64,000 bases of DNA from Piper betle (GCA_033002965.1 JAURVB010000046.1:62001-126000), one strand, 5' to 3'; shown: positions 1-12,336, counted from the stretch's first letter. Program-made: numbers and translations. Notes: generated by a model from the sequence alone, not told the origin.

Positions 1-226
1 CATGGTTTCTGACTATAGTTGATTGTGTCATCTGGCTTTTTGTTGAGTGAATGCTTTGGTAGAGTTGTTTTTTCTTCTGTTGGCTGGTAGATACATGTGG
101 CTTCTTTGTCAATCTTATTAATTTCAGTTAAGTTTGATGGTGCAGTACGATAGAGGACTTATAGCTCCCTGGATGTATTATTGACTACATATTTTGGCTC
201 ATTCAATTATTGATATGAATTCTCAG

Positions 227-1937
227 TACTTACTTGGCTCAGCACGAGTAGTGAAGCAACCACGGTTTTCACAAGCTTGTACTTCTGCCTTTGATGTCTG
301 TGATGAGGAACGAAAAGGCTGTGTCACAAAGCAGCAGGTAACAATCCTATCCCTTGAATTTCATCATAGTTGAAACTGAGTTTTTAATTTTATAAGGGAA
401 TCAATTTGAGAGATAGCACATATAAATTGGTTCTTACTGTTAAATGATTTTTGTAATATATTTGTCAGTCTATTGTAGGTGACCTTAATTTTATATATAG
501 CTTGTCAATAGAAAGTGGTACAAATAATGATGAGATGACTAATGACTCCACTAAATAAGGACACAAAAAATTCAAGGTCTTGTTTACAATAACACATGAA
601 AATAGGAACATAATACACTAAAAAATGTATTTGGATTATTCGAAGGGGCTCTTAAATTTCATCAACTCCTCAAGTTGTAGTGTGTAAATCACAACTTGAA
701 CACTAAAATTAGCCCTTCTTTCAATTCCATCAGCTTGTCAAGAAAATCATTGTCTTCAACTGGTCTTCGAAAATGCCATTTAATCAAGAATATACTTATC
801 CACGAAACATCAACCCAGCAACCCAAAACGTCAGGATGTAATTAAGAAAATAATCTAGGCAAAACCAGAAATCAAAGTCAATGCCTAGGGGTGGTTCAGG
901 TTTAAAATATCCACTGGTCAAAAAATAAGGCTGGGCCTACCATTTTCCCCCTTTGGTATGTTGAGCATAGTTTTGAAGACTATCATTCAAAAGTTAGCGT
1001 AACATGATGATGCATGATTAGAATGTAGAGCCTGTTAGAATTATTGTGTTGTTTGTTGTTGAAGGTTAATGTGCTTTGGGTGAGAGGTAAATCATGATTC
1101 TTTAGTATCTGAAAGTGTCTTAACTAAGATTTCTTTGATGTGTGCTATTTGATAATCAACGTGATCTTTGAGTGACAATAAATTCTATTTTGAACATCAT
1201 AGCTAAGTTGGTTTTTGCTGCAAAATGCACTGCCAAAAATGCATTTACAATTTGCATGCTCCTAATTGCTGTTAATTTTTGCTTGTTACCAGTTTTTGAA
1301 TGTAATTGGTGACACTACAACTGGTTGCGTTGATGGAAACGTGAGTACCTGAAACAACTCTTCATATCAAGTACTGCTATAGGTGTATTGTCATCTTGAA
1401 TTCTATGCCTTAATCAAATATGCTCTTATATCATCTTGAATTGATTCAATAGACTTAGGTAGATGAAACTTTGTTTAGATGTTACGTATTAGTTTTATAA
1501 GAATGCACATACCATGAGGCGACATAAACTTTTTTCTTTTGCAGCTATAGGGTGCAAGACTGTCTTTTTCCTTGTTTGGGAATGTTCTCATATATGCTCA
1601 TAATGTTGTGTCCTTTTCGAAGGTTACACAATTGTGCAAATAAATGCGAAGCATTTGTTAAGTTTTTTGTTTTCCTTCCTTTTCCAGCATAAACCATAAT
1701 GTTTAGAAGTATGGGAACATCACCATTTTCAATTATTCTGGTACTTACAGTATTTGTTATTGGGCTTGGAATTTTCTACAGGTGTTTGATCTTTTCGACG
1801 TTGACAATGATGGACTTATTGGTTGGGAGGATTTTATATCCTGCCTTAGAAAGAACCCTCTGCTGATTGCTCTGTTCTCATATTGCTTATCATGTACCGA
1901 GTGGACTTCGGCTGGAGGTGCCTTTGAAATGGTTTGA
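227..1937 (+). CDS. LPEAT2: LPEAT2-like acyltransferase with EF-hands, C-terminal part
   Basis: Last three exons of a gene entering from the left edge: 227-337, 1293-1340 and 1782-1937, with AG acceptors and GT donors and all in phase 0; stop TGA at 1935-1937. The first exon reads YLLGSARVVKQPRFSQAC and continues into a degenerate EF-hand. The last exon holds a clear EF-hand loop (DVDNDGLIGWEDF) followed by CLRKNPLLIALFS, which I know as the C-terminal signature of LPEAT2, the ER lysophospholipid acyltransferase that acylates lysophosphatidylethanolamine. The catalytic acyltransferase domain lies outside the window. About 20 residues after LIALFS are not typical, so the exact C-terminus is less certain. 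The 48-nt middle exon is inferred from splice sites and phase. Recognition by motif is strong; the function is from the family. Confidence 0.82.
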
Positions 1938-2757
1938 TGAATTAACAAATTTTCAAATGTAACGACCTGTTTGTAAGGTTGTGCTGATGCATAACAAATC
2001 TATTTACATATATGTAAGCTTTTTGTGGAAGAACCTTCCAATGGCCGCTCTCACATGTGCACAATCCACATCCGCCCAAATATTTCCTTCATTCTATGTT
2101 CATGGATCTTCCGGGGTCGACTTTTCTCTGTCGTCTTTGGTTTTTTCCCCGGAGACAGAATGTCCAAATCCTTGTTAATATAAAGCCAGAAATTTAGATT
2201 TTATGACCAGGTTTTAATATGCCACGTACAGAAGTAAAAAAATTTCGTTCTTTTTTAAGTCATTGTTTTGCTCAGGGGCTAGACAAGGCTAATGGCATTG
2301 AAACAAAAATGTTGAGATCATTTCTACAAACTCATCAAGCATGTATGTTGCACAATATGCTACTCGAAGCTTGGAACGATTTCAAATGCCTTCTTGTGGG
2401 AAAAAAAACCAATTTTAGTTATTTATTCTGCTTGGAGTTGAAGAACAATAATGCCTGTAATTACTCCGCGTTTCAATTCTTTCTTTCGGAAGTATTATTA
2501 TTCAATGACTAGGATAGCCTATGCTTTTAAATTCTTAAAATAACTACTAAGTGATTTTAAATCTTGACATACCGCGGGAAATATATGGCCTAAAAAATAT
2601 TAATTCTAAAAGTTCATGAAAAAAATGTTAATAATAATTACTTGCAGGTTCCCCGTTGCCAGAGATTCGGTTTTTTTAATTCAATAAATCTGGGCCGTCT
2701 TTGTAATTGGATGACCTAGGTGAGAGTTTGGGGTTGGGAAATTTTCTTACCCCTTGC
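1938..2757. other. Spacer downstream of LPEAT2
   Basis: Probable 3' UTR of the preceding gene, then AT-rich sequence. The open frames here are short and have no recognisable motif, codon bias or splice structure. A (CA)n run at 2766-2780 marks the edge of the transposon nest. Confidence 0.6.
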
Positions 2758-3077
2758 TCAACCAATCACACACACACACACGTGGCTGCAACCATGATAA
2801 GGTAGCACATTGCAGCGCATGGATTCAAGGCCGTTGGATGGATTTGCTTTAACGGCCCATAGCACCCAATTCTGCACCCCCTCTCCCCCAAGCCTCCTCC
2901 TTAGCGTGGTCCGCCCACCAGCCACCTGCCACTGCCCCTGCCGCCGCCCCATGCCACCACCGCCCCTCGTCGCTACCGGCACCGCCCCAGCCGCCGCCCC
3001 ATGCCACCACCGCCCCTCGTCGCTACCGGCACCGCCCCAGCCGCCGCCCCCACCACCACCCCTGCTATCGTTCGCAG

Positions 3078-3345
3078 CCGTGGTTAGGCTCGACTCGAGT
3101 AAAAAAACCCTAAACTCGGTCTCAACTCGAGTCAAGTAAATAAAAAATTAATTCGGTATCGACTTGAGTCAAATCAATAAATAATTGAGTCAATAAAAAA
3201 TTAACTCGGTATCGACTCGAGTTTAAGTCAATAAAAAATTGACTCGGTATCGACTCGAGTCAATCCAATAAAAAATTGACTCGGTCCAAATTCGAGTCAA
3301 TAAAATCTTGACTCGGTCCCGACTAGAGTCAATATATGAAATAAT
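3078..3345. repeat. Subterminal array with GACTCGAGTC palindrome
   Basis: Imperfect tandem units of about 30-40 bases, each a palindromic core close to GACTCGAGTC followed by AATAAAAAATTGACTCGGT. About six units are visible here. Similar arrays lie at 3958-4135, 5612-5900, 12770-12900 and 15868-15930. Their placement just inside the element ends resembles the subterminal transposase-binding repeats of DNA transposons; that role is inference. Confidence 0.7.
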
Positions 3346-3957
3346 GCATCATAACTCAGTAAACAGTTGAAAACTTAATTTTGTGATCAACTATAAATTA
3401 GAAAAAATGGCCGACTTTTATATATTCTGATGACATTTAAATTATGTTGATGAAGTCGGGAACATCAAAATCAAAACAGATGAGAGCCTTCTCATTTAAC
3501 TTTTCCACATCATGGGCTGCTGGATCGAAATCCAGAGGCCCACAAAACCATCCCACCCCCCCACCCCACCCCCCCCCCGCAACCCGCTCAGCCGCCCACG
3601 ACTGACACCTCACCCCCACACCAGCCCGCCCCCATGGCCACCACCCCCTCCGCTAGGCCCCCCTCCCCGTCCCCAGGCACAACCACGACCACCCCCCTCT
3701 GCCACAGGCCCCCTCGCCTACCCCAAGGCATGACCACGACCACCCCCACTCTGCGGCCCCCTGCGATGACCACGACCACCCCCCTCCACCATGGTTCCCC
3801 ACCAGCAGCCGCGGCCACGGACCCCCACCAGCACCCGCCACCACGGCCCCCTGCCAGCACCTGTCGCCACGGCCCTTGTGCCAGCACCCGCCGCCGCAGC
3901 CCCTTTGCCAGTACCTAGCCACAGCCCCTGCCACCCCCACCACATCCCGCTGCGGCG

Positions 3958-4135
3958 ACTTGAGTAAATAAAAAATTGACTCGGTCTCGACTCCAGTCAA
4001 TAAAAACTTGACTCGGTCTTGACTCGAGTTAACAAAAACTTAACTAAGTCTCGACTCGAGTCAAGTTAATAAAAAATTAGCTCGGTCCCAACTTGAGTCA
4101 ATAAAAACTTAACTCGGTCTCGACTCGAGTCAATA
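3958..4135. repeat. Second subterminal GACTCGAGTC array
   Basis: About four units of the same palindrome plus AATAAAAA spacer found at 3078-3345, placed identically between a GC-rich block and an AT-rich block. This repeats the module order and shows that the 2.3 kb element contains two copies of one terminal module. Confidence 0.65.
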
Positions 4136-5004
4136 TTACGAAATAATGCATCCTAACTTGGTAAATGGTTGTAAAATTAATTTTGTGATAAACTATAATT
4201 AGAAAAATGGCATACTGTTATATATTCTTATAACATTAAAATTATGTTCATGAATTCAGAAACACATATGAAGCAAAACACATGAGAGCCATGTCATTTA
4301 ATTTTCTTCCACATGATGAATACATGTACAAACGATGAAAGATAATGCCTGCGAATAGGCTACATATATATAGTCCTTCTATATTCAAAGTTATCATAGT
4401 CATTCTGCATCACTGTTTTGAAATTTGCCATCACTGCACCAATGCCCTTGAATAGACTTCACAACTCTACTTTTAGATGGAACATTTTTTTGTCTACAAA
4501 TTTATAAACAAAACATGGAAAATAATCACATAAATTATATATAATAAAGATCAAAACAAGGGTTGTGTTAGACAACCATTGTTTAGAAAATTCATTGTTT
4601 AATTTAACATATAATTATAAATGTTGTCATTGAAGCCAATTAAAAAAATTCAACAAAATTCTAATATCGTTAAAAAATAGCCTACCCTTGACGGGGCAAG
4701 TTCGGCACGTCAAGGTGTCTGGGTGGGAGGGGGGCCGCGACAGGGGGGAGGGGGCCGAGGGCTGGGGGGTGGCAATAGGGGGTAGGGGGCGTTGGTGTAG
4801 TGGGGCGAGCAGAGGGCACGCAAGGGGGAGGGGGGGGTGGTGTCGGGGTGGGTGGGTGGTAGGGGGAAGCGACGTTTTATCGCCGTCGGAGGGTGGGCGG
4901 GGCACTGGCGGCGGGGGACCCCGCAACAGGAGGGCAGGTGGGCAGGAGGGAGGGAGGGAGGGCGGGCGAGTCGGCAGGGGGTTGGGGGGTGGCAGGGGGT
5001 GTGT

Positions 5005-5036
5005 GTGGGCCGCTAGATTGAAGTCTAGCGGCCCAC
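5005..5036. repeat. Perfect 13-bp hairpin near element end
   Basis: GTGGGCCGCTAGA at 5005-5017 pairs exactly with TCTAGCGGCCCAC at 5024-5036 around a 6-nt loop. A second hairpin follows (GCGCTACC at 5054-5061 with GGTAGCGC at 5069-5076). Related palindromes occur at the other element ends (2831-2860, 3515-3540, 5165-5195, 16330-16360), so the pair looks like a conserved terminal structure. Confidence 0.75.
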
Positions 5037-5076
5037 ATTTGATATGCTGCAATGCGCTACCAAAAAGTGGTAGCGC

Positions 5077-5079
<3 letters not shown>

Positions 5080-5122
<43 letters not shown>
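5080..5122. repeat. (TA)n microsatellite between two elements
   Basis: About 21 TA units separating the right end of the 2.3 kb element from the left end of the coding MULE. A matching (TA)n tract lies at the far end of the MULE (16402-16444), which fits insertion into, or expansion of, TA-rich target duplications. Confidence 0.85.
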
Positions 5123-5126
<4 letters not shown>

Positions 5127-5611
5127 TGTAATGTGTTGCCTATTTTTGGTAGTGCACGGCTCTTTGGCCGTTGGATGAAATCCAACAGCCCACAGCCTCC
5201 AAAGCCTCCTGGCTTGGGCAGCACGCCCCCCCACCATAGCCCGCTTGCCGGCCGCCCCTTGCAACGACGACGACAGCCCGCCCGCCACCCCCTATGACGA
5301 CGACGACCGCCCCAAGCCATGGCCCACTCGCCGCCCTTGCGACGACGACAACTGCCCCAAGCTGCCACCTGCCCACTGCCCCCTGCGACGATGATGATCG
5401 GCCCACGCCGCTGCAACCCACCCGCCTGCTGCCTCCTAGGACAACGACGACTGCCCCAAGCCGGCACCCCCTTCGCCGTGGCCCCCGGCCACCACCTGCC
5501 GTCGTGGCCCCCCTGCACCGTCCACTGCCACCACCCCCGTTGTTGGGCCCACCCCAGTCGCCGCCCCATGCCACCACCACCCCTGCCATTGTTCATGGCC
5601 GCGGCTGGGCT

Positions 5612-5900
5612 CGACTTGAGTAAAAAAAGCTAGACTCGTCTCGACTCGAGTCTAGTCAATAAAAAATTGACTCGAGTCAAGTAAATAAAAAATTGACTCG
5701 AGTAAAGTCAATAAAAAACTAGACTCGGTCTCGACTCGAGTCAAGTAAATTAAAAATTGACTCGGTCTCGAATCGAGTTAAGTCAATAAAAAATTGACTC
5801 GGTCTTGACTTGAGTCAAGTTAATAAAAAATTGACTCGTTCTCAACTCAAGTCAAGTCAATAAAAATTTGACTCGATCCCGACTCGAGTCAATATTCTAA
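5612..5900. repeat. Subterminal GACTCGAGTC array, left MULE arm
   Basis: Seven or more imperfect units of the GACTCGAGTC palindrome with AATAAAAAATTGACTCG spacers. This is the counterpart of the units at 12770-12900 and 15868-15930 in the right arm, where the array was split by a solo LTR. Confidence 0.7.
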
Positions 5901-6377
5901 AATAATGCGTCTTAACTCGATAAACAGTTGTAAAATTAATTTTGTGATCAACTATATATTAAAAAAATGGCAGACTCTTATATATTCTAATAACATTTAA
6001 ATTATGTTGATGAAGTCAGAAACACATCAAAATTAAAACACATGAGAGTCATTATTTAAATTTCTTCCACATGATGAATACAAGTACAAACTTACAAGTT
6101 ACAAATTTGTCAAGTTTGATTAAAGTCAATAACAATTTATGGAAACAAGTTACAAATCACTAAGATTATCTAGTCCTTCCAAATTTGGAGTTATCATAGT
6201 CATTCTGCATCACTTCTTTGAGATTTGCCATCACCACACCGACACCCCTGAATAGACTCCATGACTCCAATTTTAGATGGAATATTTTTTTGCCTACATA
6301 TTTAAAAACAAAATATGGAAAATAATCACATAAAATATATATAACAAAGATCAAAACAAGGGTTGTGTTTGGTGACA

Positions 6378-6770
6378 TTACCGTTGTGATACAATTGTAG
6401 AGCAAGTGCGTTTATCATGCCCAACTCCCCATTTATTGCAACCATGGCATAACCTATCTTTTACTATATGGTCCACTGTAAGTTCTTTACAACTCTTCCA
6501 TCTTTTACCACTTCCTTTTGTCTTTGATTATGCCGGTGGATGTACTTGTATTCCATGCTAGACTTGTATTCCATGATGTGGATCATCTACCACATTTTCT
6601 ATCAATTTCTTTATCTCTAAAAGTTTTTGCTTGGCGAGTTCAAATTTCTCAGATGATGAATATGCATTTTTGGCACATCGATTAAATATACAGTGCAATT
6701 CTCCCCAATTAGAGAAAACAGTTTTGTTGTTATCACCACGAAGTTCCATTTCATCACCATAAAAAATAAC
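6378..6770 (-). pseudogene. Inverted copy of the transposase 3' end in the left arm
   Basis: On the minus strand this encodes the C-terminal part of a FAR1-related transposase: an SSSEKFELAKQKLLEIKKL segment, a basic SGKRWKS stretch, and a zinc-knuckle-like CHGCNKWGVGHDKRTC ending in STIVSQR and a stop at 6378-6380. One in-frame stop (codon TAG) follows HPPA. It is the mirror copy of 12004-12336 on the plus strand, and keeps the cysteine pair that the plus copy has lost. It has no upstream transposase body of its own, so it exists only because the inverted arms extend into coding sequence. Confidence 0.75.
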
Positions 6771-6790
6771 TTCCTTTGCTATTTTAAGTG

Positions 6791-7419
6791 TTCATCTCTT
6801 CATGATATAAGTTCCATTCCATCACCCTGCTTGCCCCTCTCTTCCCCCTGCCCTTGGCACCTCCCCCAGGCCCTCCCCCGCCACCAAGGTCCCAACTCGT
6901 GTCAATAAAAAAATTGACTCAGTCTCCACTCCCGGACACCCTAATGTGCCGAACTCATTGCACGAGGGTGTGCTATTTTAACTTTGAATTTTTTTTCATA
7001 GGCTTCAGTGGCAACATTTAATATCATTTGATTAAATAAACAATTAATTTTTCTACACAATGAAAATAAAAATTGTTGACGACATAATTGTTGCCTTGAT
7101 TTATTGTACTTATGTTTCAATTGGTGTAAAAAAATATATTTTTAGGTAAAAAATATTTGTGAGTGGAGTCGAGCTGGCTAGAATTACATCTATTAGCAAA
7201 GAACACATCCAGCTGAATACGAGAATCAAGTAAGAGTTAAGCCTTTGAAAGTACTTTGACTTAATTAAAGAATATTTAGTGTGACTATTTTAATTGAAAA
7301 TATTCTTATATTTTATAAATTTTGTATTTTTTTTAAGAATGGACAATCTTTAAGATAAAGCATATGATGAAGAAGACTATGACGAACATATTACAACATT
7401 CTATCCAATTGTAGAAGAT
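6791..7419. other. MULE interior upstream of transposase
   Basis: AT-rich sequence between the left arm and the FAR1 domain. It contains a short C-rich stretch and one isolated GACTC-type repeat unit near 6895-6935. It may hold the promoter and 5' exons of the transposase, but no start or splice site can be assigned with confidence. Confidence 0.4.
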
Positions 7420-10400
7420 ATGCTCAAACCGAAGGTTAGAATGCAATTTGATTGTTTGGACGACGCATTCAATTTATATAGTAGGTATTCAAAAATAGCC
7501 GGATTTGGTATACGTAAACGTAGTACAAATTATCATAGGAGAATAAAAAAGTTATGGTCTCAAGTGTTTGTGTATTCTAAAGAAGGACATTTAAGAGAAG
7601 ATGAACAATAAAGAGAATTCCCCCACAAAGGAAAAAGAGAACCCATCCTATCATTAGAGAAGATTGTCAAACATGCATCAGGGTAACAATGAATAAAGAG
7701 GGCACATGGAATGTCAAACATTTCGAAGAAGGACATAGTCATGCACTCTTTACACCATCAAAAACTCAATTTCTCAGATCCCATAGGCATGTTACAAGTG
7801 TGCACCAAAATTTGATTGACACATTTAGAGAGGCTAACATAAAAACTTGTCAATTAATGTCTGTGCTAGAAATTGAAGCAAGCGGGGTAAAAATATTGGT
7901 TGTACAGAGAAAGATATTAGAAATGCCAAGATACAATATAAAGAAGAGATAAAGGAAAATGATGCCCAATATTGTTGGAACATTTCGAGGAAATGAAAGA
8001 GATGAATGTGTAACACCCCGTTTCGGCTCACCCGTGAACCGACCCAGAAATGTCGCCGGTGACCGAACCATTCGCTAATCTACTGGATTCGGTTAAGCCG
8101 ACCCGGATCTGCCCTCGGTGTCTCAAGATGGAGATGCAAACATGAAATGCATGGATGGGATGCGTGGGTTCTAACGTAGTCCTACATGCATGCTATGATG
8201 TGTAAGCAAAATAAAACCATGCAACAGCAAGAAAATTTTAATTAAAAATTATCCACAACAAGGGTATATAAATATTTTATCAAAATATGATAAAACATGA
8301 TAATCTACCGTAGCATTCATCATTATCTCTTTCGTTTCAATTGAACCGAGCCTGAACTCCAAACTCACTACTCATTCACATTTATCCATTCATTTCATAT
8401 CAAGCAATTTATCTAAACAAACACATCAAAATTATCATTCACGTAGCAATAACACACCGTCATTATACGTTAGATGCGGCAGGTACATGTGTGCGCGGTT
8501 CCGTGCTGCTCCTCTGCAGTCCCGACAGCTTTCATCGCTCGCATTCCTCACCTACATATATATAGAAAAACCGTCAGTAACGAGTGTTACCGGCCCGAAA
8601 AGTAACTAATATCAATCTGGCACAGGAGAGCAAACTCTCCTGTTGAATCAAAACCATATACTTCCTCAAGAACTCTCATCAGGGCACATCGGGAGCCGTC
8701 GCCCTCGGGTCGACAGCATCCCCCTATCTTTCACATTCTCATGCCTCAACCATTTTTCTATCGCTTCTCGCATCAAATCTCATTCCTTTCCGCCCTCTGC
8801 ACCTTCCATATTACTCCTGGCCTTGAGCACGAAGGCCGAGTACTCTCAGGCAATCGCCTTCAGTACCCTTTGAAACCACAAGTCTAGACATGCGCTGCAA
8901 TGTAGTACCCGTGAACCTCCACACTTCTCCGGGTTTGAGGAACTCAAAGGTGGAGTTGTCAGGATCCCTCGGAAATGAAACGGCCCGCACACCATTCCAG
9001 AGCCCACTATCGACACACAGGTGCCCGCTCGCGTAGCACGGTAGTCGGATTTTCCTCATTCAATCTCTCACTGAAAACGCAAAAACTATACATATAGAAA
9101 GGTCTGGGTTGGGATTTATACAATAGGCCCGAAGGCAACGTGAGCTGGATCTGAAGTTCGAAAACAAACTCGAGGGATCTCATCCTCGAGGGTTATTAAT
9201 CCGAAAAATCGTTGGCTAAATGACCCGAGTTAAGTGGGATCCGATAAAATGCCACTTAACTCGTCCTGCACATGATAAATCAAATACACAATAGAGTAGC
9301 GTAAAAATAGAGAACGAGTCCTAAATGGACCTGGTAGAAGCTCCAAACGGGTCCACGTGCCTAGGCAGCGAGCTCCTACACCGTACCTACACAATCAAGC
9401 TAAAAACTAATGCCCGCATGATGAATCACACATCCTATAGCATGCACACACAATCAACACAATCACTCATCAATCAACACACATTAACCTATATCAATTC
9501 TAGCAAGTCTACTTAGGCTAGTTTGCATTAGATCATGATCATCGCCTAGTTACCCTAATTAATTTCTTAGCCTCCATTTTTAACACCACTCAATCAAACA
9601 AATTTTATATTTTATCCTTAATCAAATCTACATTTATATATATTATTATAACACACACACAAATCCTGCCATGCAATTCTAATAATTAATATTTTTAAAT
9701 AATTAAATTAAAATAAATTATACCTCGCGTCATCGAAAATCGGCGACGGCTAGGGTTTCCGTTTCGTGGCTCGAAACTCGAATTCGGCACCTAGCGGCGT
9801 CCGAAGTCCGATCAGATTGGACCAGGTGCGTTCGGCGGATGATCTCGCGAATTTCCCACGAATCCAATTTTTCGACGGTTCCGGCGGTTTTCCGGCGAGT
9901 GTCAGCAGTTTTTCGGCAGATTCTGGCGGTTTTCTGACGACAATTCTGGACAGGGCAATCAAGGGGTCTATCGGCACCAGCTCGACGAGCTTGGTTCAAT
10001 GGTGGTGTCAAACAAAGCAGTCTGGCCGGCGATGGCCGTCAGCGGCGGCGGTGTGCTCCGATCGGGGCTGGTGGCCGGCCTCGACGGCGGTCGGGATGAT
10101 GGGGAAACGTCGGCGACGGCGAAAGGGTGGTCGTCAGGGTCACGGCGGCGGCGGAGTGGCCTGGACGGCGGCAGAATCTGGCCTGAAGTGGCGACGGTCG
10201 AGGCGGCCTCGTGGAGTCGAGGCGGCGCGCTGGCAGGCGACGCTAGCCGGGGTTGGTCGTGGCGGCACGGCGACGGCACGGCAAGGCGGGGCGGTGTCGA
10301 TCGGCGGCAACACGGCGTTGGCAGTGGCAGCGATGAGCACGAGGATTTGGGAGGGGGTAAGTGTCAGGAGGGAGAAAATTGCCCTCAATGGCAATTTCAT

Positions 10401-12336
10401 AATTAATTATTGACTCGATTCCTACTCGAGTCAAAATAATAACTAGTTCGTAATAAATTCTAAAAAATCTAGAAAAATATGAAAAAAATTCCATAAAATA
10501 AAACAAACACATCAACATCCAAATGGCATGCTCTATAACTAATAACCCACCCGAATATAATCCAACGCGTCCTAACGCGTTATTTGGTCTAAAACTATTT
10601 CTTCGATCAAACATATAAAAAGAAAAAAATACTGCATACTTTCATATATTCTGATAACTCATTTCTCACCATCTTCTCGACGTTATCATCATATATTCAG
10701 GTACACCGGACTCTCATCGCTCATAACTCACGGCTGGCCTCGGCTCAGCACACGGTTCATGAAATTGACTCGACTCGAACCAACGGTCGAACCGACTGGT
10801 TCGGTAACGTAAAACCCTGACTCGAGTCATGGGTTTTACAGAATGACTCATTTTTTATTGCTATGAAGTAGATGATGAGGGTAGATTAAAGTATTATTTT
10901 TGGGCGAATGGAATTGTAAGAAAAAATTATCAGTTTTTCTCAGATGTGATGATTTTTTATATAACATATGATAAAAATAAATATGCATTTTTTTTGCACC
11001 ATTCACCGGAGTAAACCATCACAGGCAAACAATTACATTTGGATGTGATTTTTTGTATAATGAAAAGGAAGAGTCGTTTGTGTGGCTTTTTGAAATATTT
11101 TTAAAATGCATGGATGGAAGGCATCCCAATGCAATTGTTACTAATCAAGATCTTGCAATGGATAAAGAAATTAAATTGATATTTCCTTCAACATATCATC
11201 GTCTTTGCATTTGGCATATCCTTAAGAAAGAGACTGAAAAATTAGGTACAATTGCTCATAGAAGGGAGTTTTATGAACCATTCTATAGTTTAATTTATGG
11301 TGCCAAAAATAAAGAAGATTTTGAATCACAATGGAATGAAATAATGAAAAATAATTGCGTGGAGGAAAATGAGTGGTTGAAATCCATATATGCAATTCGT
11401 CATGCTGGGGTGTCTGTGTATAGTAAATGTATATTTTTGGCTGATATAAGAAGTTCGCAACGAAGTGAATCTCAAAACTCATTTTACTCAAGGTATGTGA
11501 ACAATAAAAATAGCCTTATTGAGTTTATACATAAATATGAGAGATCTATCAAAAGACAAAGATTAAACGAGACAAAAGAATCATATAAAAATTCATATAA
11601 AAGCCCCAAATTGGTCTCCCCATTCATCATGAAATGTAAGATAACAAAGGTTTATACTCGAAAAGTGTTTTATAAGTTTCAAGAACAACTACAATACAGT
11701 ATGGTTTGTTGTTCATCTCATAAGAAATTAGGTGGGGAGGATGTTGAACATTATGATGCAACATGTTGTAGAAATAATAAAGAGTTGGTTGCATGTGTTA
11801 CTTACAAAGGAGCTAAAAGTAAATGTACATGTAGTTGTCAACTTTTAGAAAGTGAAGGTATTTCATGCAAATATTTATTATATGTACTTAGATTGAATGA
11901 GGGTGATATTTTTCCTGAACTCTATATCATGAAGAGATGGACAATTGACATAGCAAAGGAAGTTATTTTTGATGGTGATGGAGTGGAACTTCACGGTGAT
12001 TGAAACAAAATTTTATACTCTAATTGGAGAGAATTGCACTATATATTTAATCGATGGACCAAAAAAGCATATTCGTCATCTGAAAAATTTGAACTCATCA
12101 AGCAAAAACTTTTGGAGATAGGAAAATTGGTAGAAGATGTGGTAGATGATCCTCATTATGGAATACAAGTACATCCACCGGTACAATCAAAGACAAAAAG
12201 AAGTGGTAAAAGATGGAAGAGTGGTAAAGAACTTATAGTGGACCATATAGTAAAAAATAGGCTATGGCATGATTGAAATAAGCAGGGAGTTGGGCATGAT
12301 AAACGCACTTGCCCTACAATTGTATCACAGCGGTAA
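7420..12336 (+). pseudogene. FAR1/FHY3-related MULE transposase, disrupted
   Basis: Pieces in order: FAR1 DNA-binding domain (7420-7975; 'FDCLDDAFNLYSRYSKIAGFGIRKR' type start, later NKEGTWNVKHFEEGHSH, with a frame change near 7612-7688); break by a solo LTR at 8009-10840; MULE catalytic domain (10846-11700) with the TNQDLAM and FPSTYHRLCIWHI motifs; SWIM zinc finger (about 11820-11910; CTCSCQLLESEGISCKYLL, where C-x-C is followed by C rather than the canonical C/H pair); and a lysine-rich tail to 12276, with readable sequence to a stop at 12334-12336. The aspartate expected in the first catalytic strand is a tyrosine codon (10958-10960). A stop at 11014-11016 precedes the long open frame 11053-12003, and further stops at 12001-12003 and 12274-12276 cut the tail. 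In intact relatives the protein excises and inserts the element; here it cannot be made whole. Confidence 0.82.
8009..10840 (+). mobile_element. Solo LTR 1, Ty3/Gypsy (Tekay/Del-like), plus orientation
   Basis: Starts TGTAACACCCC and ends GGGTTTTACA, with TG…CA ends and a perfect 5-bp target duplication GAATG (8004-8008 and 10841-10845). Removing it rejoins the MULE transposase frame at the insertion point. Length is 2832 bp. No gag or pol sequence is present, so it is a solo LTR left by recombination. The TGTAACACC start and length of about 3 kb resemble Tekay/Del chromovirus LTRs (family knowledge). The open frames inside are GC-rich artefacts. Confidence 0.85.

Larger units (their letters stand above)
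2781..5079. mobile_element. Non-autonomous MULE-like element with GC-rich ends
   Basis: No coding capacity. The left end follows a (CA)n run and the right end abuts a (TA)n run. Each end has a 'GGCCGTTGGAT…AACGGCCCA'-type palindrome and then several hundred bases of extremely GC-rich DNA, reading CCGCCG on the left and GGGGGTGG on the right. Inside are two consecutive copies of the same module: terminal palindrome (2831-2860; 3511-3545), GC-rich block, array of TCGACTCGAGTCAA-type repeats, AT-rich block. The second copy breaks off at about 4575. The same modules form the arms of the neighbouring coding MULE, so this is a derivative of that family. Exact ends and target duplication could not be fixed because both flanks are simple repeats. 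Confidence 0.6.

Noticed and set aside
1757..1948. Minus-strand frame over the LPEAT2 last exon
   Set aside because: Antisense shadow of the EF-hand exon on the plus strand.
3588..4000. Overlapping Gly/Trp-rich and Pro/Thr-rich frames
   Set aside because: Translations of C-rich low-complexity DNA inside the transposon end; complementary frames are equally open.
4627..5125. Pro-rich (-) and Gly-rich (+) frames of over 140 codons
   Set aside because: Same artefact in the G-rich element arm; the frame even runs into the (TA)n tract as YIYIYI.
9766..10413. 215-codon open frame in the GC-rich part of solo LTR 1
   Set aside because: Open frames of similar size exist in several frames on both strands here because of GC-rich low-complexity sequence. 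It lies wholly within an LTR and has no domain.
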